Shown: piece by piece, positions 1 to 5,018 of the stretch
How the letters are laid out: the number at the start of each line of letters is the position of its first letter
Position numbering within the stretch: position 1 is the stretch's first letter
Assembly: GCA_934489915.1 (NCBI GenBank)
Contig: CAKSSZ010000128.1
Span: 1-5,018, forward strand
Direction: 5' to 3'
Source of the DNA: an uncultured Clostridia bacterium
Lineage (GTDB): Bacteria; Bacillota; Clostridia; HGM11514
Length of the DNA: 5,018 bases
Notes under the pieces: model-generated
Database searches by the model: none
Told to the model about the DNA's origin: nothing
The model's input: the letters and a program-made list of their open reading frames with translations, nothing else
Program-made: the position numbers and the translations under genes

Positions 1-113
1 TATTCCCTATAACCGTTTCTGTCTGTGGTTACATATTCAAGATAATTTCTTTCAGGACAGATATACACATCCCAATACGGGATATATTTAAATTTGTATT
101 TTCCGTATTTGCC
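1..113 (-). pseudogene. IS1182-type transposase fragment, runs off left edge
   Basis: Read on the minus strand from about position 113 down to 3, one frame is open and encodes about 36 residues with the signature of the middle of IS1182-family DDE transposases. It contains a WDVYICPE block, then LEYVTTDRNGYREY. The family pattern, recalled from family knowledge, is roughly Y-D-x-Y-x-C-P, a short gap, L-x-Y-x-T-T-x-R-x-G-Y-R-E-Y, and it normally precedes a cysteine-rich stretch that would lie beyond the left edge. No start codon or N-terminal catalytic region precedes it: upstream (higher coordinates) the same strand is only the antisense of a recombinase remnant. It is therefore a truncated piece, or an element whose 5' part was replaced. 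The exact right boundary (about 110-117) is inferred from where recognisable transposase residues stop. Confidence 0.68.
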
Positions 114-116
114 TAA

Positions 117-221
117 TTGATGGGACACGCAAATATTAAAATGACAATGGACATTTATGCAGAAATCAGATCCAAGCGAAAAGAGCAAACCAGGGAGAAA
201 TTAAATGCCTTTGGTTTTTGA
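117..221 (+). pseudogene. tyrosine recombinase (integrase) 3'-terminal remnant
   Basis: The 34 codons ending at TGA 219-221 encode the extreme C-terminus of a phage/ICE-type tyrosine recombinase. They begin LMGHANIKMTMDIY and end EKLNAFGF. The box II Gly-His (His codon 126-128) and the catalytic tyrosine (codon 156-158) are both present at the canonical 10-residue spacing, followed by a charged helix typical of the integrase tail. Immediately upstream in frame is a TAA (114-116). None of the three forward frames of 1-116 shows the Arg-His-x-x-Arg region that should precede it, so the gene is broken rather than frameshifted at one point. It points toward the 3' end of tRNA-Pro about 110 bp away, the arrangement expected of an element that integrates in a tRNA 3' end. 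That role is inference; no attachment repeat can be seen within the window. Confidence 0.75.
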
Positions 222-235
222 CTAAGTTTTTGGTG

Positions 236-254
236 CTTTTTCATACTTTTTCAT
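236..254. repeat. tandem 9-bp direct repeat CTTTTTCAT
   Basis: Two exact copies of CTTTTTCAT lie at 236-244 and 246-254, separated by one base (period 10 bp). They sit in the otherwise gene-free stretch between the recombinase remnant and the tRNA terminator. Short direct repeats beside an integrase gene can be arm-type binding sites, but these are T-rich and short and could be chance. Apart from them I see nothing coding in 222-270. Confidence 0.35.
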
Positions 255-270
255 GCCGTTATATGTTGCC

Positions 271-325
271 GCAAAAAAGCTAAAACCCGCATGAACACTC
301 ACTTTTTAAGCATTCATGCAGGTTT
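271..325 (-). terminator. intrinsic terminator of tRNA-Pro
   Basis: A 13-bp stem is formed by 283-295 and 313-325 (AAACCTGCATGAA against TTCATGCGGGTTT on the minus strand) around a 17-nt loop. The only non-Watson-Crick pair (288/320) is a G-U wobble in the minus-strand RNA but a C-A mismatch in plus-strand RNA, which shows the hairpin is used in the minus direction. It is followed on that strand by TTTTAGCTTTTTT, an adequate U tract. The stem starts only 6 nt after the tRNA CCA end, so the primary transcript has a very short 3' trailer. Confidence 0.85.
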
Positions 326-331
326 CAAACA

Positions 332-407
332 TGGTCGGAGTGACAGGACTTGAACCTGCGGCATCCTGCTCCCAAAGCAGGCGCGCTACCAACTGCGCTA
401 CACCCCG
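332..407 (-). tRNA. tRNA-Pro (anticodon UGG), CCA encoded
   Basis: The minus strand folds into a complete 76-nt cloverleaf. The acceptor stem CGGGGTG pairs with CACTCCG (one G-U) and is followed by discriminator A and an encoded CCA at 334-332. The D stem is GCGC/GCGC. The anticodon stem CCTGC/GCAGG encloses loop TTTGGGA, giving anticodon TGG. The T stem GCAGG/CCTGT encloses TTCAAGT. UGG is the proline anticodon that can read most or all CCN codons by wobble. No stem is disrupted, so the gene looks functional despite the decayed mobile-element pieces lying beyond its 3' end. It has its own promoter and terminator and is separated from the upstream pepP operon by a strong hairpin. Confidence 0.97.
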
Positions 408-415
408 GTTTATAT

Positions 416-444
416 ATTATATCACACAGGCTGAAAAAAGGCAA
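416..444 (-). promoter_or_regulatory. sigma-A-type promoter of tRNA-Pro
   Basis: On the minus strand a perfect -10 TATAAT (421-416) is preceded, with the optimal 17-bp spacer, by a -35-like TTGCCT (444-439; 4 of 6 bases match TTGACA). The predicted start is near 409, leaving a leader of only about 2 nt before the tRNA 5' end at 407. The -35 hexamer lies directly in the tail of the pepP terminator, so the two transcription units are packed with no spare sequence. A nearby AT-rich TATATA could shift the start slightly. Confidence 0.7.
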
Positions 445-490
445 GAAAAATTTGCCGAAATCTTAATTTTTTTGATTTCGGCAAATTTTT
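441..490 (-). terminator. intrinsic terminator of the aroK-pepP operon
   Basis: A perfect inverted repeat of 17 bp (446-462 with 474-490; core AAATTTGCCGAAATC) surrounds an 11-nt T-rich loop. On the minus strand the hairpin is followed by ATTTTTC and, after GCC, a TTTTTT run. The stem includes position 490, the third base of the pepP TAA (492-490), so the coding region ends at the edge of the terminator. The AT flanks make it symmetrical, and it could also stop plus-strand transcription coming from the recombinase side. Confidence 0.88.
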
Positions 491-1521
491 TATATACACA
501 ACAGCTCTTTTGGGGAATCCTTGCACAGGTTTTCATAACCGTCTTCGGTAATCGCAATCAAATCTTCAATCCGCACGCCAAACTCACCTTCTAAATAAAT
601 CCCCGGCTCCACCGTTACCGCCATACCCGGGCGCAGGATCATTTTTGATTTTGGTGACAAATTCGGCTGCTCATGGATCTCCAATCCCACGCCGTGACCA
701 AGAGAATGACCGAACTGCGCCCCGTACCCCGCTTTTGCAATCACATCACGGGCCAATGCATCCGCATCGGCACAACCCATCCCGGGTTGAATTCCCTCCA
801 ATGCAGTTTGCTGCGCACGCTTCACAATCTGATAAATCTCCTGCTGCTTCTCTGAAATTCTCCCGATTCCAACCGTCCTGGTCATATCGGAGCAATACCC
901 CTGATACACGCATCCAAAATCCATTAACAAAAAATCACCTGACTGCAATGGATTGTCCCCCGGCTCACCGTGCACCAAGGAGGTATTTTTCCCGGCAACC
1001 GTAATGGTGGCAAAGGAGGTTTTATCGGCGCCCAACCGCTTCATCCGATATTCGAGTTCCGCCGCCACCTCCCGCTCGGTCATGCCGGGGTGAATGATCT
1101 CTAAGGTTTTCCAAAAAGCGTCCTGTGCCAACGCACTGGCCTTCTTTATGATTTCCAGCTCATCCGGCGTTTTGATTGCCCGCACTTCCTCGATCCAGCC
1201 GGATACATTCATCGCATCAGGGAACGCTTTCTTCAGCATCTCCCCCTGATTCCACCGAAGATAATCCCCCTCAAAGCCTACCTGTCCGCTGCAAAGCTCC
1301 TGCGCCTCTGCCATGCCGGAGCCGGATACCGTCACCACATGGCACCCCTTCGCAGTTTGGCGAGCCTGCTCTACATAACGAAAATCAGTCAGCAAATAAC
1401 GTTCCTCGCCGGTCAGCACCAGCAAGCCTGTATCCCCCGTATAGCCGGTTAAGTAGCGGATATTTTCCGGTTTGGATACCAGCATAGCGTCCAAACCCTT
1501 TTCACTCAAATTCAAATTCAT
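490..1521 (-). CDS. pepP: Xaa-Pro peptidase, M24B family (aminopeptidase P-like)
   Basis: Encodes a 343-residue cytosolic M24B metallopeptidase with the pita-bread fold, which removes an N-terminal residue preceding proline or splits Xaa-Pro dipeptides. The N-terminal creatinase-like domain (about 1-115) has the typical [23 protein letters not shown] segment (residues 7-29, here split for reading as EKGLDAML and [10 protein letters not shown]). The catalytic domain (about 120-330) shows all five dinuclear-metal ligands: Asp201 (MDFG), Asp212 (SDMTRT), His276 (GHSLGHGVG), Glu305 (VEPGIY) and Glu319 (RIED), plus the substrate-side His184 (LVHGEPG). I start at ATG 1521 because its ATGA overlaps the aroQ stop, signalling translational coupling. 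The earlier in-frame ATG at 1590 lies inside aroQ and adds 23 residues unlike the family. With this start the protein lacks about ten N-terminal residues that many homologues have before EKGLD. Whether it is an aminopeptidase or a prolidase cannot be decided from sequence alone. Confidence 0.93.
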   Translation of the reverse strand: MNLNLSEKGLDAMLVSKPENIRYLTGYTGDTGLLVLTGEERYLLTDFRYVEQARQTAKGCHVVTVSGSGMAEAQELCSGQVGFEGDYLRWNQGEMLKKAFPDAMNVSGWIEEVRAIKTPDELEIIKKASALAQDAFWKTLEIIHPGMTEREVAAELEYRMKRLGADKTSFATITVAGKNTSLVHGEPGDNPLQSGDFLLMDFGCVYQGYCSDMTRTVGIGRISEKQQEIYQIVKRAQQTALEGIQPGMGCADADALARDVIAKAGYGAQFGHSLGHGVGLEIHEQPNLSPKSKMILRPGMAVTVEPGIYLEGEFGVRIEDLIAITEDGYENLCKDSPKELLCI

Positions 1522-1946
1522 AGCTGTTTCACCAAATCCAACGCTGCAAAATACCCCAGCTTTCCAAAGCCACAGATCTGACCGCGGCAAACCGGCGCAA
1601 TCACAGAGGTATGCCGGAATTCCTCTCTTTGATATACGTTTGACAAATGCACCTCAATTGTCGGGATGGACACCGCCGCAACAGCATCCCGAATCGCATA
1701 GCTATAATGGGTATATGCGCCCGGGTTGATCACAATTCCATCCTTTTTGCCATATGCCTGATGAATTTTATCAATCAATGCGCCCTCGTGGTTGGATTGA
1801 AAAATTTCCAAATCCAGCCCGGAGCGCTGCGCATACTCCTCCAATTCCCGGTTAATGTCCTCTAATGTTTCTCCCCCATAAACCGCCTGTTCCCGAATTC
1901 CGGTCATGTTCAAATTCGGTCCGTGAAGCAGCAATATTTTTTTCAT
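1518..1946 (-). CDS. aroQ: type II 3-dehydroquinate dehydratase
   Basis: Converts 3-dehydroquinate to 3-dehydroshikimate, step 3 of the shikimate pathway, in the cytosol; the family forms dodecamers. With the chosen start the protein has 142 residues, normal for the type II enzyme. All hallmark sites are visible: the N-terminal LLLHGPNLN strand, Arg18 and Tyr23 (catalytic Arg and Tyr of the flexible lid), [22 protein letters not shown] with Asn74 and His80, IEVHLSNV with the catalytic His100, and Arg111 in FRH. I prefer ATG 1946 because AAAGGA (1960-1955) is an ideal Shine-Dalgarno 8 nt upstream. An alternative ATG at 1955 adds three residues (MSQ), would form an ATGA overlap with the upstream stop, and has only a poor, too-close binding site. 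The gene sits between the TIM-barrel gene and pepP; the aroQ-pepP pairing is common in Firmicutes. Confidence 0.96.
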   Translation of the reverse strand: MKKILLLHGPNLNMTGIREQAVYGGETLEDINRELEEYAQRSGLDLEIFQSNHEGALIDKIHQAYGKKDGIVINPGAYTHYSYAIRDAVAAVSIPTIEVHLSNVYQREEFRHTSVIAPVCRGQICGFGKLGYFAALDLVKQL

Positions 1947-1951
1947 TTGGC

Positions 1952-2812
1952 TCATCCTTTCTTCGCTTGCCTATAAATTCTTTGCATTTCCAATGCGTCA
2001 TCTGCCATGGTACCGGCAGATTCACAAATGATGACCGGCGTGTCTCCCCGCCTTGCCAGCACCTCTGCCAGCGGTTCAAAACAGGGACCGTAGGTTTCAT
2101 CCGCAAAGGTTAAATGCTTTCGCTCCCCCATATGAGTATATTCAATTTTACTAAAATGAATATGGCAGTTCTTTGCCCGATCTGCCCCCAAGGCACATTC
2201 TGTTTGCTCCATTACGGCGGCAAAATCTTCCGCCGTCTTTAAAGATCCTTTCCCCCGTGCATTGATATGACCAAAATCCAGCACCGGAAGCAAACGGTCG
2301 TCTATCCGGCATACATCCAGGGTTTCTTCCACCGTTCCAAGCTGGTTGACCTTGCCCATTGTCTCAATGCACAAAGTCACCCGATCTGCCCAATGCCCGT
2401 TCTCCATCTCATGCAGTGTACGCCGGAGCAATGCCTTAGACAGGGCAATTCCCTCCGCACGGGTTAATTTACCGGCGCCGCCCATGTGCACTACCACCCG
2501 TCCGGCGCCCATCACCGCAGCCTTTTGCACCGATTGCAGAATATAGCCCATGCTTTTTTCCTGCCGCTCCGCCTCCGGCGTTGCAAGATTACTGTAATAC
2601 GGAGAATGAATACTCAAATAAATACCATGTTCCCGTGCCCGCTCCCCTAAAATCTGAGCGGCGTCATCTGAAATCCGCACCCCTCTGGCACAGGAATATT
2701 CATAAGCGGTCAAGCCTTGCGCCGCCAGCCAAGCCGGCATTTCCAAAGAGGATTTCCCGCCCTCATCATAAAACCGTTCCGGGTTCCCGGCCGGCCCAAA
2801 TCGAATGTTCAT
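1952..2812 (-). CDS. endonuclease IV-like TIM-barrel metalloprotein
   Basis: A 286-residue protein of the AP endonuclease 2 / xylose isomerase-like TIM-barrel superfamily, close in length to E. coli endonuclease IV (Nfo). The metal-ligand motifs appear in order: His69 ([11 protein letters not shown]), His109 (VVVHMGG), Glu150 (CIETMGK), Asp179 and His182 ([12 protein letters not shown]), His219 (CHIHFSK), His233 (GERKHLTF) and Glu264 (IICESAGT). These parallel Nfo His69, His109, Glu145, Asp179, His182, His216, His231 and Glu261, a trinuclear zinc site. The Asp of the Nfo Asp-Arg-His triad appears replaced by Glu230 with one extra residue before the His. Known members nick DNA at abasic sites, but many relatives are uncharacterised or act on sugars, so the substrate is open. 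I start at ATG 2812 because it overlaps the aroK TGA as ATGA; in-frame ATGs further upstream lie inside aroK and encode no family sequence. It is co-transcribed with aroK and aroQ. Confidence 0.85.
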   Translation of the reverse strand: MNIRFGPAGNPERFYDEGGKSSLEMPAWLAAQGLTAYEYSCARGVRISDDAAQILGERAREHGIYLSIHSPYYSNLATPEAERQEKSMGYILQSVQKAAVMGAGRVVVHMGGAGKLTRAEGIALSKALLRRTLHEMENGHWADRVTLCIETMGKVNQLGTVEETLDVCRIDDRLLPVLDFGHINARGKGSLKTAEDFAAVMEQTECALGADRAKNCHIHFSKIEYTHMGERKHLTFADETYGPCFEPLAEVLARRGDTPVIICESAGTMADDALEMQRIYRQAKKG

Positions 2813-3333
2813 GCTGTGATCCACTCCCTCTGTCTGCGCCTGATCTGTTCTTCCAGCCACGCTGCGCATTGCTCCGGGTTCTTCTTTCCTTCTTCCAGGC
2901 AAATATGACATTCCTCATAATACGGCAACCTGGAACGATATAATTCTGCCAGCTCCTCCTTGCTTTTCCCCTGTGCCAACGGACGGCGGTTGTTCCGGGA
3001 AACACGCTCATATACCGTCTCCTCCCCCGCTTTTAAAAACACCACAATGCCCTGCTGCAAGGCAGCTGACCGATTTTCTTTCCGGAGCATTGTGCCGCCC
3101 CCGGTGGCAATCACGCAATCGGATTGCTGCAACATTTCTTTGAGTAAAGCGGTTTCGAGCTGACGAAATGTCTCCTCTCCCCGGCGGGCAAACAGCTGTG
3201 AAACCGAGCACCCCTCCCGCTGTTCGATCACAGCATCCATATCAAAAAACGGAAGGTGCATCCGCCTTGCCAATCTTCTCCCCAATGTGCTTTTACCGCT
3301 CCCCATGAACCCGGTCAATACAATCGGTCGCAT
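2809..3333 (-). CDS. aroK: shikimate kinase
   Basis: Phosphorylates shikimate at O3 using ATP, step 5 of the shikimate pathway; a monomeric cytosolic P-loop NMP-kinase-fold enzyme. The 174 residues match the family length. Visible sites are the Walker A loop GFMGSGKST (8-16), shikimate-binding Asp31/Asp33 (FFDMDAVIE), Arg57 (EETFRQLE), the Gly-Gly-Gly shikimate/Walker B segment ATGGGTML (78-80), Arg117 of the lid (NNRRPL) and Arg135 (RSRLPYYEE). I start at ATG 3333, which gives the canonical MRPIVLTGFMG N-terminus and has the purine-rich GGAAGGCGGG (3350-3341) 7 nt upstream. An earlier in-frame ATG at 3366 is embedded in the promoter -10 box, so it should not be in the transcript. It is the first gene of the operon, and its TGA overlaps the start of the next gene. 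Confidence 0.96.
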   Translation of the reverse strand: MRPIVLTGFMGSGKSTLGRRLARRMHLPFFDMDAVIEQREGCSVSQLFARRGEETFRQLETALLKEMLQQSDCVIATGGGTMLRKENRSAALQQGIVVFLKAGEETVYERVSRNNRRPLAQGKSKEELAELYRSRLPYYEECHICLEEGKKNPEQCAAWLEEQIRRRQREWITA

Positions 3334-3364
3334 CTTTCGTCCCGCCTTCCATATCTTTTCTTTC

Positions 3365-3393
3365 ATTATACACCAAATTGCGTAAAATTACAA
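3365..3393 (-). promoter_or_regulatory. promoter of the aroK-TIM-aroQ-pepP operon
   Basis: The minus strand carries a perfect -10 TATAAT (3370-3365) and a -35-like TTGTAA (3393-3388; 4 of 6 consensus bases) separated by exactly 17 bp. The predicted start near 3358 gives a 5' leader of about 25 nt containing GGAAGGCGGG before the aroK ATG at 3333. The leader is too short for a riboswitch or attenuator, so control, if any, should act at initiation. No clear operator palindrome is visible around it. Confidence 0.8.
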
Positions 3394-3398
3394 TCCTT

Positions 3399-3438
3399 TT
3401 TCAAAAGAAAAAGAAGCGGCAGTAAAAACACTGCCGCT
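3399..3438 (-). terminator. intrinsic terminator of the surface-protein gene
   Basis: A perfect 9-bp GC-rich stem AGCGGCAGT/ACTGCCGCT (3415-3423 with 3430-3438) encloses a 6-nt loop. It is followed on the minus strand by TTCTTTTTCTTTTGAAAAAGG, an interrupted U tract. It begins 11 nt after the TAA of the large gene and ends a few bases before the -35 of the aroK promoter, cleanly separating the two units. Confidence 0.9.
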
Positions 3439-3449
3439 CCCATCTAAAG

Positions 3450-5018
3450 TTATTCCGTATAAGTTAGTTCTATTTCTTCCCCTGTTGCGTCCCCTACATA
3501 GGGCTGTACCACGTAAGTATCCTCCGGCACAATGGCAGGACCGTAGATCCGTATTGCATAGGCCTGACCGGGAACCGCAGCTGCCGGTTCGCCGTCCTCC
3601 GCATTGCGGGCAGGGAGCCGAAGCACCGCCGCCGGATCCTTTTTATTCCACACGCACATTCCGTAAGCAACCGTCTCTTTTGTATTAAACCAATTCAGCT
3701 TGCCGTACGCATAAATGGTAGTTGTTCCATCTCTATGATTGAAAGAGTTATAGGAAGGCTGTGAAATTACTTCAGGGCGCCGTTCTTCATAAACCTCAAA
3801 CACAACCTCCACCTTGGTTTCACCGGTAACAGGAGACAGAAAAACAGTTCCGTCATCCTTGGGAATCACCTGCTGACCGTTTACCGTCACCTTTGAAATC
3901 ATATAACCGGCATCAGGTGTAATCGTCAATGTCAAACCGTCGGTAATGTCAAGCTCTTCCGTTTTTCCGGATACAACCTCATTCCCGTTGACCCGAACAG
4001 TTCCGTTCCCGGTATAGGTAACCGTTACAGGCTTGATCGGACGGGTAATCGGACCAATCACATCAGAACTTGCATAAGCACTCACTGCCGGCTCCGCATC
4101 GGTATAGGTACGCACTCTTACCCTAAGATAGCTGCCGATCAAGTCTTTGGTAACAGTCAAGGTCTTTTCAGCCGCATTCTCAATGGCCGTCCAAGCAGTT
4201 CCGTCCGAGGACACTTCCCAGAGATATTTGCTTTTTGTTTCTTTGTCTCCGTTTGCGTCATAATAATCATAGGTCGCTGTCAGCGTTTCTCCCACCATCG
4301 GTACCCCGCTGATCTGTACATTTCTTGCTTCCGGCGCCTCCGGCATCTTAGCGCCGTATTTCTTTGCCAGTGCAGTCAAGGCTGCGGCTGCTTCATCCAC
4401 CGCTTCCTGTGAGGCTTTTCTGCTGTTCATTGCTGTTTGCGCCGTTTGCAGCGTCTTTTCCCATTCTGATAATTGGCTTTCTGTCAATCGGTCGGGATCT
4501 ACTGCAGACGCCAATAAAAGCGCTTTTGCCAAAGCAGATTTGTCTCCGTTTGTTTGCAGCACACCGGAGCACTGGATTTCCTTAATGGTGGCCGATAACG
4601 TCTCTCCGCTAATATTTTGGAAAGTAATCCGTACCGCCGTTGCCAGCCGGCGTCCCATATCAAAAGAAGTTCCGGCTGTGATTTCATTGTTCAGTGCCTG
4701 ATTTTCCACCACTGTTTCCCATGCACCGTTTACCATCGCCTCTATCTTGGTTTTTCCGGATCTGGTTTGTGAAACTTCATTAAATTCATAGATTTTCAAG
4801 GTATCCAATAAATAAGCGCCGTCCAATGTAATAGTCACTGAATACGGCTCCGCCGAATCCCTCAGTGCATATCGGGTAGACAGATCACCATCCACCGCAT
4901 TTTTAAAGGGAAATGAGCCAAAAGCGTCCTTGGAACCGGTAATGGACTGATTCAAAAATACATTGTCTTCTATCATTGTATCATCCAGCCGCAGTCCGGA
5001 GCATTGTAACTCCCAAAT
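3450..5018 (-). CDS. C-terminal part of a multidomain discoidin/FIVAR surface or secreted protein
   Basis: The frame is open to the right edge, so the first codons lie outside the window and 522 residues are visible (numbered here from the edge). Residues 1-8 (ending LQCSG) look like the last strand of one discoidin domain. Residues 19-152 form a complete F5/8 type C (discoidin, CBM32-like) domain with the AVDGDLSTRY motif and the closing IKEIQCSG, which echoes the preceding end. Residues 159-222 are an all-helical FIVAR-like module (SEWEKTLQTAQTAMNS, then ASQEAVDEAAAALTAL). Residues 231-323 are an Ig-like repeat (ISGVPMVGETLTATYDYYD, then YLWEVSSDGTAW). Residues 330-408 are a bacterial-repeat beta module (VTYTGNGTVRVNG, then ITPDAGYMISKVTVNG). 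Residues 414-522 are an unrecognised beta-rich C-terminal domain. The end shows no LPXTG signal, transmembrane helix, SLH or dockerin, so export is probable by family but anchoring is unclear. Such architectures occur in glycan-degrading or adhesive proteins of gut Firmicutes; any catalytic domain would be N-terminal, off-window. Confidence 0.88.
   Translation of the reverse strand: MWELQCSGLRLDDTMIEDNVFLNQSITGSKDAFGSFPFKNAVDGDLSTRYALRDSAEPYSVTITLDGAYLLDTLKIYEFNEVSQTRSGKTKIEAMVNGAWETVVENQALNNEITAGTSFDMGRRLATAVRITFQNISGETLSATIKEIQCSGVLQTNGDKSALAKALLLASAVDPDRLTESQLSEWEKTLQTAQTAMNSRKASQEAVDEAAAALTALAKKYGAKMPEAPEARNVQISGVPMVGETLTATYDYYDANGDKETKSKYLWEVSSDGTAWTAIENAAEKTLTVTKDLIGSYLRVRVRTYTDAEPAVSAYASSDVIGPITRPIKPVTVTYTGNGTVRVNGNEVVSGKTEELDITDGLTLTITPDAGYMISKVTVNGQQVIPKDDGTVFLSPVTGETKVEVVFEVYEERRPEVISQPSYNSFNHRDGTTTIYAYGKLNWFNTKETVAYGMCVWNKKDPAAVLRLPARNAEDGEPAAAVPGQAYAIRIYGPAIVPEDTYVVQPYVGDATGEEIELTYTE

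Noticed and set aside
2..116. Plus-strand open frame from the left edge to TAA 114-116
   Set aside because: Its translation is hydrophobic and featureless, while the minus strand of the same bases gives a clear transposase signature.
316..594. Plus-strand open frame across tRNA-Pro and the pepP end
   Set aside because: It is antisense to an intact tRNA, a terminator and pepP; the translation has no recognisable domain.
645..1004. Plus-strand open frames opposite pepP, aroQ, aroK and the surface protein
   Set aside because: They are low-complexity, Pro/Ser/Arg-rich shadows of well-supported minus-strand genes without binding sites of their own.
1522..1590. 23-residue N-terminal extension of pepP from ATG 1590
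   Set aside because: It lies entirely within aroQ, has no family similarity, and ATG 1521 forms an ATGA overlap with the aroQ stop.
2813..2911. 33-residue N-terminal extension of the TIM-barrel protein
   Set aside because: It is the shadow of the aroK 3' end in another frame; the family N-terminus begins at MNIRFGPAG from ATG 2812.
3334..3358. Riboswitch or T-box leader before aroK
   Set aside because: The predicted leader is about 25 nt, too short for any known aptamer or T-box, and no conserved motif is visible.
3334..3366. aroK start at ATG 3366
   Set aside because: The ATG overlaps the -10 TATAAT of the promoter and lacks a proper ribosome binding site; ATG 3333 gives the canonical kinase N-terminus.
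1..5018. CRISPR array, toxin-antitoxin pair or phage-defence system
   Set aside because: No regularly spaced repeats, no Cas-like motifs and no paired small genes are present on either strand.

Overview
The window looks like a chromosomal segment of a low-to-mid-GC Firmicute, most likely a gut-type Clostridia (Oscillospiraceae/Lachnospiraceae-like). This rests on the aroQ-pepP gene pair, strong AGGA-type ribosome binding sites, U-tract terminators, IS1182-like and Tn916/phage-like mobile-element remnants, and a large secreted discoidin/FIVAR-type protein. Taxonomy is inferred from gene content only. All intact genes are on the minus strand, so transcription runs from high to low coordinates.

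Layout, in transcription order. (1) 5018-3450: the 3' part of a large multidomain surface or secreted protein gene whose start lies beyond the right edge, closed by an intrinsic terminator (about 3399-3438). (2) A promoter with a perfect TATAAT (3365-3393) begins a tight four-gene operon: aroK (shikimate kinase), an endonuclease IV-like TIM-barrel protein, aroQ (type II 3-dehydroquinate dehydratase) and pepP (M24B Xaa-Pro peptidase). Two junctions are ATGA stop/start overlaps. At the third, the upstream stop codon sits between the next gene's Shine-Dalgarno and its start. The operon ends in a hairpin with a perfect 17-bp stem that includes the first base of the pepP stop codon. (3) A separately promoted tRNA-Pro(UGG) with encoded CCA, followed after 6 nt by its own terminator. 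(4) 1-221: mobile-element debris, namely the last 34 codons of a tyrosine recombinase (plus strand, pointing at the tRNA 3' end) abutting a fragment of an IS1182-type transposase (minus strand) that runs off the left edge.

How the genes work together. AroQ and AroK catalyse steps 3 and 5 of the shikimate pathway. The TIM-barrel protein between them has a nearly complete endonuclease IV-type metal-ligand set but no obvious link to the pathway, and is the most interesting intact gene. PepP commonly sits next to aroQ and upstream of efp in Firmicutes. Here efp is absent, and a terminator, tRNA-Pro and mobile-element remnants follow instead. I see no CRISPR array, toxin-antitoxin pair or clear defence system.
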